Source: Glandiceps talaboti
Taxonomy: Eukaryota; Hemichordata; Enteropneusta; Spengelidae
Direction: 5' to 3'
Assembly: GCF_964340395.1 (NCBI RefSeq)
Contig: NC_135557.1
Location: forward strand, 19,851,225-19,915,224
Length of the DNA: 64,000 bases
The notes beneath the pieces were generated by a model, which saw nothing but the letters and a program-made list of their open reading frames with translations, made no database searches and was not told the origin of the DNA. Made by a program: the position numbers and the translations under genes. This document shows, piece by piece, positions 59,073-64,000 of the stretch; positions within the stretch are counted from its first letter, which is position 1, and the number at the start of each line of letters is the position of its first letter.

Positions 59073-59261
59073 TTGGCGCTAGTGGATCTCCAATGAAAAG
59101 AGCTAAAGTCATCTATAACTTCACACCACAGTTGGAGTTGGAGATGAAGGTAGATGACATAATAGAAGTAACAGTAAAAGAGTATGAACACTGGTGGACA
59201 GGCAAACTTCATGGAAAAGTCGGAGAGTTTCCTTCTAAATATGTTGAATCAGTGAATGAAG
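59073..59261 (+). CDS. Gene B exon: SH3 domain, type A, cassette 2
   Basis: 189 bp, phase 1-1. Identical to the other copies in most positions but reads KVIYNFTPQ: the Asp of the ALYDY motif is Asn here, which may alter ligand binding. EHWWTG and GEFPSKYV are retained. Confidence 0.87.
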
Positions 59262-59632
59262 GTGAGTTTTAATAAAATTACACACCACATGATTTCACAC
59301 CACAATTAATTTGTGTGGTTGCCAAGAAAAAACAAATTAAAACTACCTCAATTTCATTGTTTACTGTTATATCATGTGACCTAATATAGGATTCATATGA
59401 ATATCATAACATATTTATGAGCCCAGAATGAGTTTTACCTTCAGATAAATTGCCATGAACATGTATTGTATGTGTAATATGAATTTCAGTGAGGCCTCAG
59501 GGGACCAGTGCTAGAGTAACAGAATTAAATCACAAAGTTTCAATTTTTCGTTTCTTGGCAATCATGCGAAATATGTATGTATAAAAATACCTTTCCACCT
59601 CATACAGATATAGTTGATTAATGGATAAATTA

Positions 59633-59637
<5 letters not shown>

Positions 59638-59682
<45 letters not shown>
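59638..59682. repeat. (CA)n microsatellite
   Basis: Uninterrupted CA array. In cassette 1 the equivalent site carries the Penelope terminal-repeat cluster. Confidence 0.95.
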
Positions 59683-59685
<3 letters not shown>

Positions 59686-60032
59686 ACACGAGTGAACCTA
59701 TGCTGAGTGTTAATTGTTGATCGTTATAGTCACATATCTAATTATTTCAATAGTTTCTTCCTTGGGATATCTAAAGCAATTTAAATTTGAAATAAATAAA
59801 ATATCTAATTCTGACAGAGCATTTTAATTTGATGATCAATAAAACCTGGAGTGATGGGCTGTACATTAACACATTCCCCAAGTTATAGGAAATTTACTGG
59901 AATTTGAAAGGTTTTTGAAATAATTTAATCATACAACAATTCTAAATTTTCAAGTAGGACGAGAGGGAGAACTAGAACAATGTGTAGAACACTTTGAATT
60001 TTTACTTTAAAAGTAAATTATATTGAACTAGC

Positions 60033-60447
60033 TATAATACACAGAAAACACAGCTACTACCTATAAGTCATAACAACTGAAAATGGCGTCATTTTGTTGA
60101 CCCTTGGCATAATCATGATATTTCAATATCCAAAACTTTTGACAAAATATTTGTAATTGACTGATTATTCATAGTATACAGTGTGTAACATGTAAATATA
60201 ACTTTTAAGTAACTTTGACATGGTTTTATAGGTAGTAAGTATTAAACCTACCAAACCATGTGTTTACCAATAGCAATACATGGTATTTCGGTTTTCCTGT
60301 GATATAACAAAATTCCCAGGTGTGCGCGAGTGGCACCTGTCAGATATGCTAACAGGACACCTTTCTGAGATGGAATCTGCAAAAAAATGTCATATAAATC
60401 GCATTGCAAGATTAACCCCCAAAACCACCTCTGGCAACTGGACTACT
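60033..60447. mobile_element. 415-bp insertion specific to cassette 2
   Basis: Cassette 1 reads straight through GAACTAGCTAGTTTTATTC, while here about 415 bp separate GAACTAGCTA from CTAGTTTTATTC, leaving a CTA repeat at both borders. The insert includes a short inverted pair (CCATGTGTTT ... ATACATGG) but no coding sequence. Class unknown. Confidence 0.6.
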
Positions 60448-60477
60448 AGTTTTATTCTTATTATCATTATTCTAAAG

Positions 60478-60651
60478 ATAAGCATATATATAAGGTGATT
60501 CATAGCTACCAACCTCCAAATAAGCTACATTTAAAAGTGGGTGATATTATTGAAGTGACACATGAAGATAGAAGTGAATGGTGGACAGGATTACTTGGTG
60601 ACAAATGTGGACTTTTCCCATCAACCTTTATTGAAATGATCGCTGATAATA
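60478..60651 (+). CDS. Gene B exon: SH3 domain, type B, cassette 2
   Basis: 174 bp, phase 1-1, donor GTAAGT at 60652. Differs from cassette 1 by few codons (THEDRSEWW versus THKDRSEWW). Confidence 0.86.
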
Positions 60652-61032
60652 GTAAGTCAATTTAATGTACATCTTCTACTGTAATCTAGATCTACTTTTT
60701 GACTCATCTGCAGGTGTTAGTATCTTTGTTCTTGATTGATACTGACCATTTATCAATATGTGTACATTCATTATGTCAAAATTACTAGAAAATATAAATC
60801 AGTTTATATCTGTTTTAAGTTTCTAAAAATAAAACCTATTTAACCTCTTTTGAATGATAGTGTCTTTAATAGTTGGCCCTTACATGCATTCAAACTTTGA
60901 TTTTGTTCAACACACATGGATTCTTATGTTATGTATATTGTGTTGTAACACTGTGGATGTTGCCGTTGAGATATAATATGGTACTTGCTGTAAAATATTA
61001 CTTTTAACTGATTGTCATTTTTTTAATTGTAG

Positions 61033-61230
61033 CTGATGGCAATTCCTCTTCGGAGCCAGTCATTCCAATCAGTGAACCAATTGAACCACTGAATATAACA
61101 CCAACTGTGTCCCAAACTGATCAATATTTCACGAGAACTCGTACATCCATTCTTGAGGAGAATCAAGAGGGACCTTTACGAACATTTGGACCGTCACCTA
61201 GAGGGGCTGGTGAATACAAATTTAAGAAAG
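61033..61230 (+). CDS. Gene B exon: Ser/Thr/Pro linker, cassette 2 (long form)
   Basis: 198 bp, phase 1-1, acceptor TTTAATTGTAG, donor GTAACG. It keeps the ILEENQEGPLRTFGPSPRG segment missing from cassette 1 and ends EYKFKK. In gene A the equivalent exon joins the NHL exon, so an NHL exon beyond the window is expected but not seen. Confidence 0.82.
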
Positions 61231-61482
61231 GTAACGTTTTCCAATAAACATGCGTTTAATAGTTGTGTTTATTTAGGAACATAATGTGCATCATCACATA
61301 TATTACATAATATCTTTGCGATCCCTATTTTCGACCATCACATTGAATTGATTGATTGAATGATCATTTTTTGTGGTACAATATAAGTTATTTTGTATGT
61401 GATATTGATCAATTCATTCATTGAGTTTTATGGTGATATAAAATTTTCTTTTTCTTCCCTTTGCTATTTTTCTCATTTTCAG

Positions 61483-61550
61483 CTGTATCACAGACAAGTA
61501 ACACTTACTTGTCCATGGCTGTATATATTTTCTCTTTATTAACTAAATAA
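61483..61550 (+). CDS. Possible alternative last exon
   Basis: A strong acceptor (TTTTTCTCATTTTCAG) opens a phase 1 frame of 22 codons (AVSQTSNTYLSMAVYIFSLL, TK) ending TAA. It would give a hydrophobic C-terminal tail to the SH3 array. Support rests on the acceptor and phase alone. Confidence 0.25.
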
Positions 61551-62450
61551 TGACGCCTTGTCCATTCTTCTTTTCTTATCTAAATTAAAACACCCCTAAT
61601 CTTATAATTGGCGAGAGATCATTTACATTAACAGTTTTCTTTATCTCGTATCTTCTGGGAGATTATCACACTGGGCAACAGTCAATCATGCATATACTAG
61701 GAAGGAACTTCTCCTTACTCTACTGTCTATACAAAATGTATTTGTTGATATCAAAATATTTGTTAGCATTAAAAATCATGTAAATACCACTAAAGCCTAG
61801 GGTTTCCTTTAAAAATTTTGCACCAAGCAAGTGTTCTATGCATATACATGTACATGTATATGGATTACATGTGTAGCGCCCTCAGACTTGATTTAATTTT
61901 TAGAGTGTGACCCTTTGTTGGACTTATGGGACTACCAACAAAAATGGTCCAAACTCTAAGCCTTTACAAAATAATTGGCATAACTTTTCTATTAGATTGG
62001 CCTTAATTTGTAATCTTTGAAAATATCACAAATTGTATTATAATGATATTTGGTATAAATTCTACATCATATCTGTACCTACTCCCAGCAGTGTTTATGT
62101 TTGAACATTGCTGTACACACATATGTGGTTCTTTAGTGATAATTAATAAATAAATGATAATAATTATATTACTTGAATATTATTTTTTCCCTTTATTTAA
62201 TCCTTCACTAATTGTAAATTGATACTAATTTTTCAATTAGCCAACTAACAATATATTTATTGAAAATTGTTAACCTACCAATATCAGCCCATTTAGCTAA
62301 ATTGGTACAGTACAAGTTGAAATCGGGGCAATTTTCTTTTTAAAATACTTTTTTTTTCTCCTTGGAATTGCACCCAGAGATTTTCTTTTAATACAAACGT
62401 ATAGACACATATATACAATCTCATATTTCTCCTGAAATACATTCAGGTTT
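61551..62450. other. Intron or 3' flank, no exon seen
   Basis: AT-rich, no exon or TE motif recognised. Confidence 0.4.
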
Positions 62451-64000
62451 GGGACTATGTGACTAGGGTGTGTTACATATTATGTGACTAGAGTGTGTTA
62501 CATACTATGTGACTAGGGTGTGTTACATAGTGTATAATTAGGGTGTGTTCCATACTATGTGACTAGGGTGTGTTACATACTTTGTGACTAGGGTGTGTTA
62601 CATACTATGTCACTCAGGTTGTGTTACGTACTATGTGACTAGGGTGTGTTACCTACTATGTGACTAGGGTGTGTTACCTACTATATGACTAGGGTGTGTT
62701 CCATACTATGTGACTAGGGTGTGTTCCATACTATGTGACTAGGGTGTGTTACATGCTATGTGACTAGGGTTGTATTACATACTATGAGACTAGGGTGTGT
62801 TACATACTATGTGACTAGGGTGTGTTACATACTTTGTGACTAGGGTGTATTACATACTCTGTCACTAGGGTGTGTTCCATAGTATGTGACTAGGGTGTGT
62901 TACATGCTATGTGACTAGGGTATGTTACCTACTATGTGACTAGGGTGTGTTACATACTATGTGACTAGGGTGTGTTACCTGCTATGTGACTAGGGTGTGT
63001 TACCTACTATGTGACTAGGGTGTATTACATACTCTGTCACTAGGGTGTGTTCCATAGTATGTGACTAGGGTGTGTTACATGCTATGTGACTAGGGTATGT
63101 TACCTACTATGTGACTAGGGTGTGTTACATACTATGTGACTAGGGTGTGTTACCTGCTATGTGACTAGGGTGTGTTACCTACTATGTGACTAGGATGTGT
63201 TACATACTATGTGACTAGGGTGTGTTACCTACTATGTGACGAGGGTGTGTTACCTACTATGTGACGAGGGTGTGTTACCTACTATGTGACTAGGGTGTGC
63301 TACATACTATGTGACTAGGGTGTGTTACATACTATGTGACTAGGGTGTGTTACATAGTATGTGACTAGGGTGTGTTCCATACTATGTGACTAGGGTGTGT
63401 TACATACTTTGTGACTAGAGTGTGTTCCATACTATACGACTAGGGTGTGTTACATGCTATGTGACTAGTGTGTGTTACATACTATGTGACTAGGGTGTGT
63501 TACATACTATGTGACTAGGATGTGTTACATACATTGTGACTAGGGTGTGTTACATGCTATGTGACTAGAGTGTGTTACATGCTATGTGACTAGGGTGTGT
63601 TAAATACTATGTGACTAGGGTGTGTTACCTACTATGTGACTAGGGTGTGTTACATACTATGTGACTAGGGTGTGTTACATACTATGTGACTAGGGTGTGT
63701 TCCATACTATGTGACTAGGGTCTGTTACACACTTTGTGACTAGGGTGTGTTCCATACTATGTGACTAGGGTGTGTTACATGCTATGTGACTAGTGTGTGT
63801 TACCTACTATGTGACTAGGGTGTGTTACATACTTTGTGACTAAGGCGTGTTACATGCTATGTGGCTAGGTTGTGTAACATACTATGTGACTAGAGTGTGT
63901 TACATACTTTGTGACTAGGGTGTGTTACCTACTATGTGACTAGGGTATGTTACCTACTATGTGACTAGGGTGTGTTACATGCTATGTGACTAGGGTGTGC
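62451..64000. repeat. 25-bp satellite array, running off the window
   Basis: About 62 copies of TATGTGACTAGGGTGTGTTA plus CATAC, period fixed by GACTA at 62461 and 62486. Copies vary at a few sites (ACATAC/ACCTAC/CCATAC, GACTAG/GACGAG), and higher-order blocks recur (about 62850-62990 resembles 63020-63180). Confidence 0.96.

Noticed and set aside
61440-61482. Start of a third gene B SH3 cassette
   Set aside because: No SH3 codons occur between 61231 and 64000; only introns, one short frame and the satellite.
62451-64000. Telomere-like repeat because of TAGGGT
   Set aside because: The unit is 25 bp and no TTAGGG tandem run occurs; it is an interstitial satellite.

Overview
This window is animal nuclear DNA. 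It is AT-rich, its genes are split into short exons with GT-AG introns, and it carries long microsatellites plus animal-type mobile elements: APE-type LINEs, Penelope-like elements with hammerhead ribozymes, a BEL/Pao remnant and an LTR element. An invertebrate is likely; the sequence alone does not fix the phylum. No bacterial-type operons, CRISPR arrays or convincing tRNA/rRNA genes were seen.

Two related host genes lie on the + strand. Gene A enters from the left edge and ends here: SH3 exon (839-1027), SH3 exon (1507-1686), Ser/Thr/Pro linker exon (2995-3183), then after an 8-kb transposon-filled intron a terminal exon encoding a six-bladed NHL-type beta-propeller (11249-12054). Gene B runs from about 46 kb off the right edge: a GT-B/glycosyltransferase-4-like exon (45995-47260), a TRADD-N-like exon (48565-48936), short linkers (49187-49318, 52597-52776), then two [SH3-SH3-linker] cassettes (53225-58625 and 59073-61230). 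Every internal exon starts and ends in phase 1 and is a multiple of three long, so cassettes can be duplicated, skipped or swapped without changing frame. Gene B also has several candidate alternative last exons (48110, 51280, 52108, 61483), predicting short isoforms that lack the SH3 part. The combination of GT-like domain, TRADD-N-like domain, SH3 array and (in gene A) NHL propeller resembles a modular signalling or innate-immune receptor family. That functional reading is inference.

From 12 to 46 kb the window is almost all repeats: a TA-flanked MITE that supplies gene A's stop codon, a 2.4-kb foldback element with satellite arms (13.4-15.8 kb), a 46-bp minisatellite (21.4-22.25 kb), a Penelope-like element with 501-bp inverted arms each carrying a hammerhead ribozyme (22.9-24.9 kb), a young non-autonomous LTR element on the - strand (26.9-29.7 kb), a LINE on the - strand whose ORF1 carries a 2A-like peptide (31.6-36.4 kb), and a CR1/L2-like LINE on the + strand (40.8-45.1 kb). 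A third LINE and a Penelope ribozyme palindrome interrupt the second SH3 cassette. The right end (62.45-64 kb) is a 25-bp satellite that continues past the window.
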